Positions 22,001 to 32,906 of a stretch of 37,690 nt of DNA are shown piece after piece; position 1 is the stretch's first letter, and every line of letters begins with the position of its first letter. The stretch spans positions 1 to 37,690 of the forward strand of contig CAIPGC010000179.1 of NCBI GenBank assembly GCA_903864505.1, in the 5' to 3' direction. Origin of the DNA: an uncultured beta proteobacterium. GTDB lineage: Bacteria; Pseudomonadota; Gammaproteobacteria; Burkholderiales; Burkholderiaceae_C. A program made the translations under genes and the position numbers. The notes under the pieces are model-generated. The model saw only the letters and a program-made list of their open reading frames with translations, searched no databases and was not told where the DNA came from.

Positions 22001-24079
22001 ATGACGGGCAACTCAGCGCTCATTTTGGCGCTTGTCTGCGGGTTCATTGCCGTGGCTTACGGTTTTTGGGCGCGCAGCTGGATTCTTTCCCAGGACGCGG
22101 GTAACGCCCGCATGCAAGAAATTGCGGCTGCCATTCAGACCGGTGCCGCGGCCTACCTGGCGCGGCAATACAAGACCATCGCCATGGTGGGCGTGGTTCT
22201 GACCATCCTGATCGCCGTGTTTCTCGACTCCCTGAGCGCGGTCGGCTTCGTCGTCGGGGCGGTTCTCTCAGGTGCCTGCGGCTTCATCGGCATGAACGTA
22301 TCGGTGCGTGCCAACGTGCGCACCGCTCAGGCCGCCACCAAGGGCATTGGCCCGGCACTCGACGTCGCGTTTCGCGGCGGCGCAATCACCGGCATGCTGG
22401 TGGTTGGACTGGGCCTGCTGGGTGTAACCGGCTTTTACTGGTTTTTAGTCGGAAATGGCAACCTGACCCCCGACAAGAATCTGGCGCAGATGCTTAACCC
22501 GCTGATCGGCTTCGCATTTGGCTCGTCCCTGATTTCCATCTTCGCGCGTTTGGGCGGAGGCATATTTACCAAGGGCGCAGACGTAGGCGCAGACCTGGTG
22601 GGCAAGGTTGAAGCTGGCATTCCCGAAGATGACCCGCGTAACCCGGCCGTGATTGCCGACAACGTCGGTGACAACGTTGGTGACTGCGCTGGCATGGCTG
22701 CCGACCTGTTCGAAACCTACGCGGTTACGCTCATTGCCACGATGGTGCTGGGTGCGCTGATGGTCACCGGCGCTGGGACCAGTGCCGTGGTGTATCCGCT
22801 GGCGCTGGGTGCAGTTTCCATTGTGGCCTCCATTATTGGATGCTTCTTTGTTAAAGCCTCCCCTGGCATGACCAACGTGATGCCCGCGCTGTACAAGGGT
22901 CTGGCGGTGGCAGGCGGCCTGTCTCTGGTGGCGTTTTTCTTTGTCACACAAAACATGCTGCCCCCCACTATGTCGCTGGCGGACGGAAAAACCATCAGCA
23001 GCATGAACCTGTTTTGGGCCTGCTCCGTCGGCCTGATTCTGACCGCCGCACTGGTCTGGATTACCGAGTACTACACCGGCACCCAGTACAAACCGGTTCA
23101 GCACATTGCTGAGGCGTCCACCACCGGGCATGGCACTAACATCATTGCCGGCCTGGGTGTTTCCATGCGCTCGACAGCCTGGCCTGTCATGTTTGTTTGT
23201 GTGGCGATCTACACCGCCTACGGTCTCGCCGGCCTGTACGGCATTGCCATTGCTGCCACCTCCATGCTGAGCATGGCTGGTATTGTGGTGGCGCTGGATG
23301 CCTACGGCCCAATCACCGACAACGCCGGGGGCATTGCAGAAATGTCTGAAATGCCCAAGAGCGTTCGCGACATTACCGACCCGCTGGATGCCGTGGGCAA
23401 CACCACCAAGGCCGTAACCAAAGGCTACGCCATCGGTTCAGCGGGTCTGGCCGCCCTGGTGCTGTTTGCCGACTACACCCACAAGCTCGAAGGCCTGGGT
23501 GCCCACATCACGTTCGACCTGAGCAACCCCAAGGTCATCATTGGCCTGTTCATTGGTGGCATGATTCCTTATCTGTTTGGTGCCATGGCCATGGAGGCGG
23601 TAGGCCGCGCCGCGGGCTCGGTGGTGGTTGAAGTTCGCCGCCAGTTCAAGGAGATCAAGGGCATCATGGACGGCACCGGCAAGCCCGAGTACGACACCGC
23701 TGTGGACATGCTAACCACTGCTGCCATCAAGGAAATGATGATTCCAAGTTTGCTGCCGGTGGTAGCACCCATTCTGGTCGGCCTCGTGCTCGGTCCGGCC
23801 GCATTGGGCGGACTGCTGATGGGCACCATCGTGACCGGTCTGTTCGTGGCCATTTCGATGTGTACCGGTGGCGGTGCCTGGGACAATGCGAAGAAATACA
23901 TCGAAGATGACAACTTCGGCGGCAAGGGCTCTGAGGCGCACAAGGCCGCTGTCACAGGGGACACCGTGGGTGACCCCTACAAGGACACGGCGGGCCCGGC
24001 AATTAATCCGCTGATCAAAATCATCAATATCGTGGCGCTTTTGATCGTGCCTGTGATGATGAAGCTGCACGGCGGTTAA
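22001..24079 (+). CDS. hppA: Membrane H+-translocating pyrophosphatase, K+-independent type
   Basis: Multi-[43 protein letters not shown] motif. Confidence 0.95.
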   Translation: MTGNSALILALVCGFIAVAYGFWARSWILSQDAGNARMQEIAAAIQTGAAAYLARQYKTIAMVGVVLTILIAVFLDSLSAVGFVVGAVLSGACGFIGMNVSVRANVRTAQAATKGIGPALDVAFRGGAITGMLVVGLGLLGVTGFYWFLVGNGNLTPDKNLAQMLNPLIGFAFGSSLISIFARLGGGIFTKGADVGADLVGKVEAGIPEDDPRNPAVIADNVGDNVGDCAGMAADLFETYAVTLIATMVLGALMVTGAGTSAVVYPLALGAVSIVASIIGCFFVKASPGMTNVMPALYKGLAVAGGLSLVAFFFVTQNMLPPTMSLADGKTISSMNLFWACSVGLILTAALVWITEYYTGTQYKPVQHIAEASTTGHGTNIIAGLGVSMRSTAWPVMFVCVAIYTAYGLAGLYGIAIAATSMLSMAGIVVALDAYGPITDNAGGIAEMSEMPKSVRDITDPLDAVGNTTKAVTKGYAIGSAGLAALVLFADYTHKLEGLGAHITFDLSNPKVIIGLFIGGMIPYLFGAMAMEAVGRAAGSVVVEVRRQFKEIKGIMDGTGKPEYDTAVDMLTTAAIKEMMIPSLLPVVAPILVGLVLGPAALGGLLMGTIVTGLFVAISMCTGGGAWDNAKKYIEDDNFGGKGSEAHKAAVTGDTVGDPYKDTAGPAINPLIKIINIVALLIVPVMMKLHGG

Positions 24080-24098
24080 TCGCTGAACGTCCTGACCA

Positions 24099-24124
24099 AG
24101 CCCGCTTTTTAGCGGGCTTTTTTT
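24099..24124 (+). terminator. Intrinsic terminator downstream of hppA
   Basis: AGCCCGCTttttAGCGGGCTTTTTTT: GC stem plus U tract. Confidence 0.93.
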
Positions 24125-24135
24125 GAATCTGTGCC

Positions 24136-24780
24136 GTGAAAATCCTTGTTGTTGACGACCATGCGCTAGTGCGTGAAGGCCTGCATCAGGTATTGCAGGG
24201 GCTCGATGATGCGGTACAAGTCTTGCAGGCAAGCACTTGCACACAGGCGTTCGAAATGGTACGTGACCACCACGACCTGGACCTGATCCTGCTGGACTAC
24301 CACCTGCCTGACATGACGGGTTTGGAGGCATTGCGGGTGCTTGGTCTGCGCCACCCCGAGCTACCCGTACTGATGATCTCGGGCGTTGCCAATGTACCCG
24401 TGATGCAGGAGGTCATGCAAGCCGGTGCGTGTGGTTTCATTACCAAATCAGGTCGGAGCGAGGTGCTGCTGCAGGCCATTCGACAGGTTCTCGACGGGGA
24501 CGTGTATGTGTCGCCCGAGTTGCAAACGCGATCGGACGCACCTGCTGCGGGCAGTAGAACGGGCCGTGCAGCCCTTACACACCGTCAGGAACTCGTGCTG
24601 CAGGAACTACTCGATGGCCGCTCCAACCGCGAGATCAGTGCGTCACTGCATATTTCGGATGAAACAGTCAAAACCCATGTCACCGCCATCCTGCGTCACT
24701 TCGATGTGCTCAACCGCACGCAGGCAGTGGTAGCTGCTGCCCGGGAAGGCTACCGGCCCCTAAGCCAAACGCCGCCCTGA
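24136..24780 (+). CDS. LuxR/NarL-family response regulator
   Basis: REC (MKILVVDDHALVREGL...LILLDYHLPDMTG) and HTH (LTHRQELVLQELLDGRSNREISASLHISDETVKTHV). Confidence 0.94.
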   Translation: MKILVVDDHALVREGLHQVLQGLDDAVQVLQASTCTQAFEMVRDHHDLDLILLDYHLPDMTGLEALRVLGLRHPELPVLMISGVANVPVMQEVMQAGACGFITKSGRSEVLLQAIRQVLDGDVYVSPELQTRSDAPAAGSRTGRAALTHRQELVLQELLDGRSNREISASLHISDETVKTHVTAILRHFDVLNRTQAVVAAAREGYRPLSQTPP

Positions 24781-26718
24781 CGCTGGCTTGGGCTGCGCTG
24801 AGGCGCCCGACCGGGAGATCAACCGCCGCATCAGGCTGCGCAATTTGGCCGGACGAATCGGCTTGTGCAAAAGCGTCAATCCGACCGCCTGGGTCGACTG
24901 CATCAGGGCCGGATCGGTGCTTCCACTCATCAGACACGCCGGGACACTGTGTCCAAGCAGCGTGCGTGCACGGGAAATCACCTGTATTCCGTTCTCGCCT
25001 TCACCCAGCCGGTAATCACTCACTACCACTTCCGGCACGAGCCCGTTCTCAATCGCCGTCACCGCCTGCGCGGCATCGCAAGCCACCACCACGATGCAAC
25101 CCCACGAAGTCAGCAGATCAGCCATGGCCAGACGCGCATATGCGTCGTCCTCCACCACCAGTACCGTTACACCGTCGAGATCGGACGAGGCGACCTCGAC
25201 CGGCAAGGCTAAAGCTGCGGGTTCGGCCACTGCCGCGGGCAGGCTGATGCTAAAGCGTGAGCCGCACCCCGGAGCGGAGCGCAGCCCAACCTCCAGACCC
25301 AACAGTTGGGCGCTGCGCTCCACAATGTTGAGACCCAGCCCCAACCCCTGACTGCGCTGGCGAGCCTGGTTGCCGACCTGGAAAAACTCCTTGAATATAT
25401 TTGCCTGGTGCTCGGAAGATATTCCGACGCCGCTGTCCCACACCTCAATACGCACCCTGTTCCCCCTCGGCATCGGGCGGCAGGCCAACAACACCGTACC
25501 CTGTTCGGTGTAGCGCAAGGCGTTGTGCATCAGGTTCATGACCATGCGTTTGAGTAGTGCCGCGTCGGTACGTGTCCACAACTCGGTCGGTCGCACCCGC
25601 AAGCGCAAACCACGGGCCTCGGCCAATGGCGCAAGTGCCCCTTCGACCGATTCCAGCAGTGTCTGCACGCGAAACACTGAAACATGGACCGGCACCACTC
25701 CGGCATCCAGTCGTGAAATATCGAGCAGACTGTCCAGCAATTCCTGCATGGCCAGGGTCGATGCTTCGATCTGACCCACCAGCTGGCGCGAAATCCCCTC
25801 CAACGGAAGTTGCCCCAGTCGAGCGATGAACAGTCCCAACGCATGCGTGGGTTGGCGCAGATCGTGGCTGGCTGCGGCCAAAAAGCGTGACTTTGCCTGG
25901 GTAGCTGCCTCGGCCTCTTCCTTCTTTATGTTGAGTTCGCGGGTAACTTCCTGAACGCGCTGTTCCAATTCATCGCGCCCCCACGCCAGGCGCCTAGCCA
26001 TCTGGTTGAGTCCCTGCTGCACGTCGTACAGCAGATCGTTGTGTTCCACCTGTGTGCGCTCTGCAAAGTTTCCCTGTCCAACGCGTTCAATCGTGCCCAG
26101 CACCCGCAAAATTGGACGAACCACTGCATCGCTCAGTCGCGCTGCCAGTGCCCCCGCAAACAGCAGGCTTAACGTTCCCACCCACAACGACAGCCACATC
26201 AGCTCATGCTCACGCGCAAGCAAGCCCTCACGTGACATCTCCAGCACCACATATCCCAGCAACAAGGACTGTCTAGCCTCCTCGGTGCGAGACCCGGTGA
26301 AAAGATCGCTGATTTCGACACGGCTGGACGCGATCGGCTCAAAAATGGTGTCCACTCCCATCTTGTATTGCTGCGCTACGTTGTCTGGGTTGGTGGCATC
26401 GGCAAACTTGCGCCAGGCGACCGGACCTGCGCTCACCAACAACGCCCCCGTTGCATCAAACAGGGACAGCCCGTAAACGTCTGGCTCATGTTGCACCGAA
26501 TTCACTATCGCTTGCAAATTCGCCATGTTGCCGGAGAACAATCCAAACTCGCTTGACATAGCCACCTGCCGCAACAGCAATTTGGCACGTTGGCTGTAAA
26601 ACTGACTGGCATCCTCCAGGCGACTGGACCAAAAAAACCCCACCAGAACCAGAATCGCCAAGCTAACAGGCAACAACGCCGACAAAAGGATGCGCGCGCG
26701 TATGGAACGGAAAATCAC
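24760..26718 (-). CDS. Hybrid sensor histidine kinase with C-terminal receiver
   Basis: TM-periplasmic-TM, HAMP, H-box AASHDLRQPTHALGLFIARL, HATPase (GLGLGLNIVERSAQLLG), REC (VLVVEDDAYARLAMADLL...VVSDYRLGEGENG). Confidence 0.94.
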   Translation of the reverse strand: MIFRSIRARILLSALLPVSLAILVLVGFFWSSRLEDASQFYSQRAKLLLRQVAMSSEFGLFSGNMANLQAIVNSVQHEPDVYGLSLFDATGALLVSAGPVAWRKFADATNPDNVAQQYKMGVDTIFEPIASSRVEISDLFTGSRTEEARQSLLLGYVVLEMSREGLLAREHELMWLSLWVGTLSLLFAGALAARLSDAVVRPILRVLGTIERVGQGNFAERTQVEHNDLLYDVQQGLNQMARRLAWGRDELEQRVQEVTRELNIKKEEAEAATQAKSRFLAAASHDLRQPTHALGLFIARLGQLPLEGISRQLVGQIEASTLAMQELLDSLLDISRLDAGVVPVHVSVFRVQTLLESVEGALAPLAEARGLRLRVRPTELWTRTDAALLKRMVMNLMHNALRYTEQGTVLLACRPMPRGNRVRIEVWDSGVGISSEHQANIFKEFFQVGNQARQRSQGLGLGLNIVERSAQLLGLEVGLRSAPGCGSRFSISLPAAVAEPAALALPVEVASSDLDGVTVLVVEDDAYARLAMADLLTSWGCIVVVACDAAQAVTAIENGLVPEVVVSDYRLGEGENGIQVISRARTLLGHSVPACLMSGSTDPALMQSTQAVGLTLLHKPIRPAKLRSLMRRLISRSGASAQPKPASGRRLA

Positions 26719-27653
26719 GGTCGTTTTTCCAGATACCTCAATCGCTCCGTCAGTACGGAGGCATCGAGACTAAGACCGAGCGAACGTGCCACATAGTCGT
26801 TCACACTGACGCTGAAGTCCATCGGGTACTGCGATGGCGGCAAGGCGGCACCCTGCATCACCAACCGCGCCACCGCACCGGCCTGGCTCCCGACCTGCAC
26901 AGAGGTTGTATGCAACGATAGCAAGGCCCCCGCCTTCACATAGGCCGGAGAAAACGCCAGCACCGGAATGCGAGCGCGGTAAGTTGCCAGAAGAATATTG
27001 GGCAAGGTGCTTCCATTGAACACCTGCGGATCTGCCACTGCAAGAAATACGTCCACATTGTCAAGCGCACCGCGCAGTCCGGAAAACACCGATTCACCCC
27101 CCACAGATGCACCACTGGTGAGTTCCATGGAACGGGCGCGCATGGCGGCCACCAGCGCCGGCTGCTGCTGCGCCGACTCCGGGCCCCACAGCACACCGAC
27201 CCGTCGTGCATCTGGCAACGCGATACGCAAGAGATCGAGCTGGCGCGAAAATGGCTGGTCCAGGTAGATAGCACTTACGGACACCGCGCGCTTTTTTGCG
27301 CTGTCTCTCAGCACCCGCTCATATCCGCTTCGGGGAACCATGGCGGCAAGTACCGGCGCGCGGGGACCTTTGGCGAGAATCTGCGTCAGCCCCTCGGTAC
27401 CCAAACCGACCCACAATTTTGGCGATGCCAGTTCCGCTTCGGCAGTCGCCGCAAACTCCTGAGCACCCAGTCGCAGAACGTCCTGGCGCGACACGCCTGC
27501 ATGCTGAAGCTGTTCGATCAGCGCCTCGCCCACCTCGCCGTACGCCGCGCGATGGTCAGGCGCGACGATGACTACGGTAGCGGCCCAGGATGTCTCGATC
27601 CAGCAACTCCACAGCCAACAGCAAACAAGTGCAATAAACTGGACTAAACGCAC
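26715..27653 (-). CDS. Periplasmic ABC-type substrate-binding-like protein (PF04392-like)
   Basis: Signal peptide; RRVGVLWGPESAQQQP, VDVFLAVADPQVFNGSTLPNILLATYRARIPVLAFSPAYVKAGAL; ATGA overlap with the kinase gene. Confidence 0.75.
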   Translation of the reverse strand: MRLVQFIALVCCWLWSCWIETSWAATVVIVAPDHRAAYGEVGEALIEQLQHAGVSRQDVLRLGAQEFAATAEAELASPKLWVGLGTEGLTQILAKGPRAPVLAAMVPRSGYERVLRDSAKKRAVSVSAIYLDQPFSRQLDLLRIALPDARRVGVLWGPESAQQQPALVAAMRARSMELTSGASVGGESVFSGLRGALDNVDVFLAVADPQVFNGSTLPNILLATYRARIPVLAFSPAYVKAGALLSLHTTSVQVGSQAGAVARLVMQGAALPPSQYPMDFSVSVNDYVARSLGLSLDASVLTERLRYLEKRP

Positions 27654-27663
27654 CGGTCGATCC

Positions 27664-29649
27664 TTAGTTTTCCAGACGCAAGGTCACAAAGGCCCGTTGG
27701 TCGAAGAAAAAGCTGACTCCACCGTCCTGGTACGGTGCATCCAGGTTTTGCAAAGTTAACGCAAGCTCGCCATTGCTTTTGCCCCACTTGAATGCCTTGG
27801 CAAGACGCAGGTCGGTGCGCCACATGGAGTGCAGTTGCCCCGAATCCTCCTGCGACAGCAGTGCCACATTGGCGGTTCGGTTATGTACCAGCGACAGACT
27901 CACGCCGGAGTCAAAGGTGTGCATTACCGCGAGTGAACCTGCAAGCTCGGGCGCGCTGTGCATCACCCGGACCCAGTGGCGGTCCAGATTGGAGTTGATC
28001 GGCAAAACAATATCCAGACCGCCGATTTGTGTCCAGGTCTGGCTCCAGAAGATCTGGGTCGAAGCGCGCGGCTTCCAGGTGATCTGGTACTCCACACCCT
28101 TGGTGGTGTATTTGTCCTGGTTGGAGCAGTCCGCCGGAATGTCTGACGAGCAGTACACCCCGTCGGTAATGGACTCGTGAAACCAGCGCAGGTCGGCGCC
28201 GATGTTGCTGTTGGGCAAGCTCAGGTAGTAGCCCAGTTCTCTGGCGCGGATATGCTCGGGACCGATTTTTCCGGACATAGCCGCATAGGTCAACGGATTT
28301 GCACCCTGGCGATCATAGTATTTCACATCACCATATTTCTCAAACGGGCTCGGGGGCCGAAACGCGTCGGACACGCCACCGCGCAGGGTATGGCCCGCCG
28401 CCAGATGCCAATTCAACATCAGGCGTGGAGAAACCGAATCACCTCCGATGTCACTGTGCTCACCCAGCATGCCGGCATTCAGTACCAATGCCGGCGAGAT
28501 ACGCCACTCAGCATTGCCAAACAGGCGCGAAAAGCTGCTGGTGACCTCCCTGCGCGCGTCAAAACTGGCGCGCGAACGGACCTGCTCGCTGCGAAGCTCT
28601 ACGCCCCACACGGTACGCAGGGCCGGTGAAAAACGGGTCGTCTGCTGCAGCGTCAATGCTTCGTTGACCTCGACCGCATCAAACGCAATGGAAATACCGT
28701 AGTAGGGCGCAAAAAAGGGTTCAGGATTTGCGTAGGGGAACGAATCCCGTTGGGCAAACTCAGTGTGCGCCGCCCGGAACTTCAGGTCGCTGTCAACATC
28801 CATGCTGTGACTCCAGTCCAACTGCACGAACCGGGAATCCATCCTGCGCATGCGCGCCAAGTTGCCGTACTCCCCGGCATCCAGCGAACCGCGCCCGGCA
28901 TCAATATTGGTGGCGCCGGCGCGGATGTCCAGGGTGTCGCCCGATCCCAGCGACCGATGATTCGTAAAGTTGACCCGGTCGATGCGACTCTTGCCCACCG
29001 TGCCCCGCAGTCCTTCGTCGCCGCGTGTGTCAACACTGATGCGGTATACCGCCGAGGGGTCGCCCCAACCCACACGCGCTGAAGCATCCGCGACACCATT
29101 GCCACCGGCTGACAGGCTGCCGGCTGTTCCCAGCGTGTCGAGCGGATCCCTGGACACAATGTTTACCACCCCCAGGAAAGCGCGTGCACCATAGGCGGCG
29201 GAGTTGGATCCGCGCAGGATCTCTACGCGTTCAATATCGTCCATTGCCAGGGTCTGCCAGCCCATCCCGGCCGAGCCTTGCAAATAGCTTGAGTACACCG
29301 ACCGACCGTCCACCAACACCTGAATCCGGTTGGCCCAATCGTCGGTTCGCCCATGATAGGTCGCCAGCGGCGCGTCGGTCTCGAAACTGGTGGTGGTTTG
29401 AAAACCGGGCACCACGCGCAACAATTCCACCACATCACGTGCGCCCGACATGCGGATATAGGCGCGGTCCAGAATGGTGACTGCCCCGGGAGCATCGTCC
29501 AGACGCTGTGCCAGACGCGACACCGACAGGACGATCGGCATGTCGTCAAAAAAGTCTCTTTCCGTCAACGCAGAGGCACCAGCATTCCCCTGGGCCAGCG
29601 CCCCAATCTGCCAAAGGAGCAAGGAAATATAAATCAGGTTCTTGTTCAT
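27664..29649 (-). CDS. TonB-dependent outer membrane receptor
   Basis: Signal peptide; plug domain DAPGAVTILDRAYIRMSGARDVVELLRVVPGFQ...VEILRGSNSAAYGARAFLGVVNIVSRDP; beta-barrel. Confidence 0.92.
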   Translation of the reverse strand: MNKNLIYISLLLWQIGALAQGNAGASALTERDFFDDMPIVLSVSRLAQRLDDAPGAVTILDRAYIRMSGARDVVELLRVVPGFQTTTSFETDAPLATYHGRTDDWANRIQVLVDGRSVYSSYLQGSAGMGWQTLAMDDIERVEILRGSNSAAYGARAFLGVVNIVSRDPLDTLGTAGSLSAGGNGVADASARVGWGDPSAVYRISVDTRGDEGLRGTVGKSRIDRVNFTNHRSLGSGDTLDIRAGATNIDAGRGSLDAGEYGNLARMRRMDSRFVQLDWSHSMDVDSDLKFRAAHTEFAQRDSFPYANPEPFFAPYYGISIAFDAVEVNEALTLQQTTRFSPALRTVWGVELRSEQVRSRASFDARREVTSSFSRLFGNAEWRISPALVLNAGMLGEHSDIGGDSVSPRLMLNWHLAAGHTLRGGVSDAFRPPSPFEKYGDVKYYDRQGANPLTYAAMSGKIGPEHIRARELGYYLSLPNSNIGADLRWFHESITDGVYCSSDIPADCSNQDKYTTKGVEYQITWKPRASTQIFWSQTWTQIGGLDIVLPINSNLDRHWVRVMHSAPELAGSLAVMHTFDSGVSLSLVHNRTANVALLSQEDSGQLHSMWRTDLRLAKAFKWGKSNGELALTLQNLDAPYQDGGVSFFFDQRAFVTLRLEN

Positions 29650-29747
29650 GGATGTTTCGCCACCAGCGGTGAGCGTTCAATTTGCGCTGGTGCAATTCTG
29701 CACTGGTTTCCTGCCCAATCGCCCACAGCCGATAGACAATAGCGTCC

Positions 29748-30911
29748 ATGACCGAACGATCTGTCCCCCGCACTATCGCCATCCTCGACCAGCGTCCGGT
29801 AGGTTTGGCGCTGCCGCAATCGGTTTTTCAGCCCAACGCTCAGGTCAAACCTACCGGCCTATTGGTAGATGCACGGGGTCGTCCGCTGCGCGACTTGCGC
29901 ATCAGCGTGACCGACCGTTGCAACTTTCGGTGCAGCTACTGCATGCCCAAAGAAACGTTTGGCAAAGACTACCCCTACCTGCCACACACCTCCCTATTGA
30001 CGTTTGAAGAAATTACCCGTCTGGCGCAGCAGTTTGTTCGCCACGGGGTGCAAAAAATCCGGCTTACCGGCGGCGAGCCCCTGCTGCGCAAAAACATCGA
30101 GGTGCTGGTAGCACAACTGGCCGCGCTGCGCACCCCCGACGCAAAGCCGCTGGACCTCACCCTCACCACCAATGGTGCATTGCTGGCACGCAAGGCGCCG
30201 GCACTGAAGTCGGCGGGACTTCAGCGCGTCACGGTCAGCCTCGACGGGCTGGACGATGCCGTCTTTCGACGCATGAACGATGTGGACTTTCCGGTAGCCG
30301 ATGTGCTCGCCGGACTGCACGCAGCGCGCGCCGCTGGCCTGGGACCGATCAAGGTCAATATGGTGGTCAAACGCGGCATCAACGACCACGAAATCCTGCC
30401 CATGGCCCGCTACTTCAAGGGCAGCGGCATGGTGCTGCGCTTCATTGAGTACATGGATGTAGGAGCCACCAACGGCTGGCGCATGGATGAAGTCCTGCCC
30501 TCCCGTGAGGTGGTGCAATTGATCCACAGCCAGTTGCCACTGGTGCCACTGGACCCGGCAGTGCCTGGCGAGACCGCCGAGCGCTGGGGCTATGCCGGCA
30601 GCAACGGGCAGTACGACCCGGCGGCGGGAGAAATAGGTGTCATCAGCAGCGTCACCCAGGCTTTTTGTGGCGACTGCAACCGCGCCCGCCTCTCCACGGA
30701 GGGCCAACTCTACCTGTGCCTGTTCGCCTCGCAAGGCTACGACCTCAAGGCACTGCTGCGCAGCAGTGCCTCCGAGGCCGACCTGTCCGCGGCGCTGGCC
30801 CACCTCTGGAGCGCGCGCAGCGATCGCTACTCCGAGTTGCGCGGCACACTGGCCCCCGACCAGAATGCGTCCGCCCAGCGGCGTGTGGAAATGAGTTACA
30901 TCGGTGGCTGA
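29748..30911 (+). CDS. moaA: GTP 3',8-cyclase MoaA
   Basis: Radical [14 protein letters not shown]-terminal [22 protein letters not shown]-terminal GG. Confidence 0.97.
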   Translation: MTERSVPRTIAILDQRPVGLALPQSVFQPNAQVKPTGLLVDARGRPLRDLRISVTDRCNFRCSYCMPKETFGKDYPYLPHTSLLTFEEITRLAQQFVRHGVQKIRLTGGEPLLRKNIEVLVAQLAALRTPDAKPLDLTLTTNGALLARKAPALKSAGLQRVTVSLDGLDDAVFRRMNDVDFPVADVLAGLHAARAAGLGPIKVNMVVKRGINDHEILPMARYFKGSGMVLRFIEYMDVGATNGWRMDEVLPSREVVQLIHSQLPLVPLDPAVPGETAERWGYAGSNGQYDPAAGEIGVISSVTQAFCGDCNRARLSTEGQLYLCLFASQGYDLKALLRSSASEADLSAALAHLWSARSDRYSELRGTLAPDQNASAQRRVEMSYIGG

Positions 30912-31536
30912 ACTTGCGGGCATTCCCCCCAAATCCATCACCGGTGTGGTACTGGCAGGTGGTCGTGGCACCCGCATGGGTGGCGCAGACAAGGGACTGC
31001 AGCCATTTGGCGGTATGCCGCTGGCGCAACACAGCCTGCGGCGCCTGGCGACTCAGGTGGGCGCAACCATGATCAATGCCAACCGCAATCAGGAGGTCTA
31101 TGCCACCTTCGGCGCACCGGTCTGGGCCGACGCGCCAGAGCTTGGCGAGTACGCTGGTCCGCTGGCCGGATTTGTAACCGCGCTGGAGCATTGCGGCACG
31201 CCCTACCTGATGACCGTGCCCTGCGATACCCCGCTGTTCCCGCTGGACCTGGTCGACCGGATGACCCAGGCCTGTGCAGCACGTGGTGCCGACATCGCCA
31301 TGGCCAGTGCACTGGAGGAAGACTGCCGCCTGCGACCGCAGCCGGTGTTTTGCCTGATCCACACCCGCATGCTGCCGAGCCTGCGCCACTTTGTCCAGTC
31401 TGGCGGGCGCAAGATTGACGCCTGGACGGCGCAGCACAACCCGGCACTGGTGGCGTTCGACCAGCCGGGCGACAACCCGCGCGCTTTTTTTAATGCCAAC
31501 ACTCTGGCTGAATTGCGCTCCCTGGAAACACCATGA
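30904..31536 (+). CDS. mobA: Molybdenum cofactor guanylyltransferase
   Basis: GTG start; [24 protein letters not shown]; 8-bp overlap with moaA. Confidence 0.93.
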   Translation: MAELAGIPPKSITGVVLAGGRGTRMGGADKGLQPFGGMPLAQHSLRRLATQVGATMINANRNQEVYATFGAPVWADAPELGEYAGPLAGFVTALEHCGTPYLMTVPCDTPLFPLDLVDRMTQACAARGADIAMASALEEDCRLRPQPVFCLIHTRMLPSLRHFVQSGGRKIDAWTAQHNPALVAFDQPGDNPRAFFNANTLAELRSLETP

Positions 31537-32897
31537 AGACACTGGAACAGATTGCCGCCAACCTGCAGGGCTATGACCCGCAGTCCATGACCGCCGCCGA
31601 TGTGCATGCCTTTCTCGCGCAGCTGGTCAGTCCAGTGCGAGAAACGCGGGAGCTCCCGCTGTTTGACGCGTTGGGACGGGTGCTGGCGCAAGATGTAGTC
31701 TCACCCCTGGACGTGCCACCCCATGACAACTCGGCCATGGACGGCTATGCGTTCGATGGCCGGCAACTCGCCACCGTGGCCGCCAACGGATCCCTGACGC
31801 TGCAGGTGCTGGGCACCGCATTCGCGGGCAAGGCCTGGCAGGGCCAGCTCGCCCGCGGCCAGTGCGTCAAGATCATGACCGGTGCCATCATGCCCGACGG
31901 CCTGGACACCGTGGTGCCACAAGAACTGGTGACGCTGCAACGCGATGCAACGACCGGCAAAGAACAAAGTATCCAACTCGCCGCTGGGGTAGTGCACCCC
32001 GGTGACAACCGTCGCCTGCGCGGAGAAGACCTCGCGCTGGGCCGCTCTGCGCTACAAAAAGGAGAGCTCCTCACGCCTGCCCGGCTTGGTCTTGCGGCCT
32101 CTTTGGGTCTGAAACAATTGATGACCTGGCGAGCCCTGCGGGTGGCTTACTTCTCCACCGGTGACGAGATTTTGTCGCTCGGCGATGCACCGCGCGAAGG
32201 TGCCGTGTACGACAGCAACCGCTACACCATCTTTGGTCTGCTGACCCGCCTGGGCTGCGAGGTGATCGATATGGGCGTGGTGCGCGACGACCCGCCCCAA
32301 CTGGAGTCGGCCTTTGTTCAGGCCGCAGGGCAGGCCGATGCCATCATCACCAGCGGCGGCGTGAGCGTGGGCGAGGCCGACTACACCAAGGCCATGATGA
32401 AAAAGCTCGGCGACGTGGCGTTCTGGCGCATTGCCATGCGTCCGGGTCGGCCCATGGCGGTGGGACGAATATTTTGTGATAAATCGGTCGCTAGTGCCCG
32501 TGAATCAAGCGTGGACAGCTATGAACAAGATAGCAGTTCCGAGGGAGCGGTGGTGTTTGGTTTGCCGGGAAACCCGGTCGCGGTAATGGTGACCTTTCTG
32601 GCCTTCGTGCGCCCTGCCCTGCTGCAGATGATGGGGGCACGCGCCACGCCGGCGCCCATGCTGCAGGCGCACAGCCTGGAAGTCATTCGCAAGAAACCGG
32701 GCCGCACCGAATATCAGCGCGCCTGGGTGTCCAACGCACCGAATGGTCAGCTGCAGGTGCGCACCACCGGCAGCCAGGGCTCTGGGGTGCTGCGCTCGAT
32801 GGCCGAAGCCAATGGCTTGCTGGTGCTCGCGCACGACCAAGGCAATATCGCAGTAGGCGATGTGGTCAGTGTGATGATGTTCGAGGGTGTCGTTTAG
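31533..32897 (+). CDS. moeA: Molybdopterin molybdenumtransferase MoeA
   Basis: [46 protein letters not shown] overlap with mobA. Confidence 0.96.
   Translation: MKTLEQIAANLQGYDPQSMTAADVHAFLAQLVSPVRETRELPLFDALGRVLAQDVVSPLDVPPHDNSAMDGYAFDGRQLATVAANGSLTLQVLGTAFAGKAWQGQLARGQCVKIMTGAIMPDGLDTVVPQELVTLQRDATTGKEQSIQLAAGVVHPGDNRRLRGEDLALGRSALQKGELLTPARLGLAASLGLKQLMTWRALRVAYFSTGDEILSLGDAPREGAVYDSNRYTIFGLLTRLGCEVIDMGVVRDDPPQLESAFVQAAGQADAIITSGGVSVGEADYTKAMMKKLGDVAFWRIAMRPGRPMAVGRIFCDKSVASARESSVDSYEQDSSSEGAVVFGLPGNPVAVMVTFLAFVRPALLQMMGARATPAPMLQAHSLEVIRKKPGRTEYQRAWVSNAPNGQLQVRTTGSQGSGVLRSMAEANGLLVLAHDQGNIAVGDVVSVMMFEGVV
32473..32534 (-). repeat. Dispersed degenerate 62-bp repeat, copy 2 (inside moeA, opposite orientation)
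   Basis: Reverse complement gctatcttgttcatagctgtccacgcttgattcacgggcactagcgaccgatttatcacaaa aligns ungapped to 18350..18411; conserved core TAGCTGTYCACGC. Confidence 0.65.
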
Positions 32898-32906
32898 CGG
32901 GCAAGT

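Noticed and set aside
29650-29747. Molybdenum cofactor riboswitch upstream of moaA
   Set aside because: The 98-bp gap is short and shared with the divergent TonB receptor gene; no Moco-motif architecture recognised.
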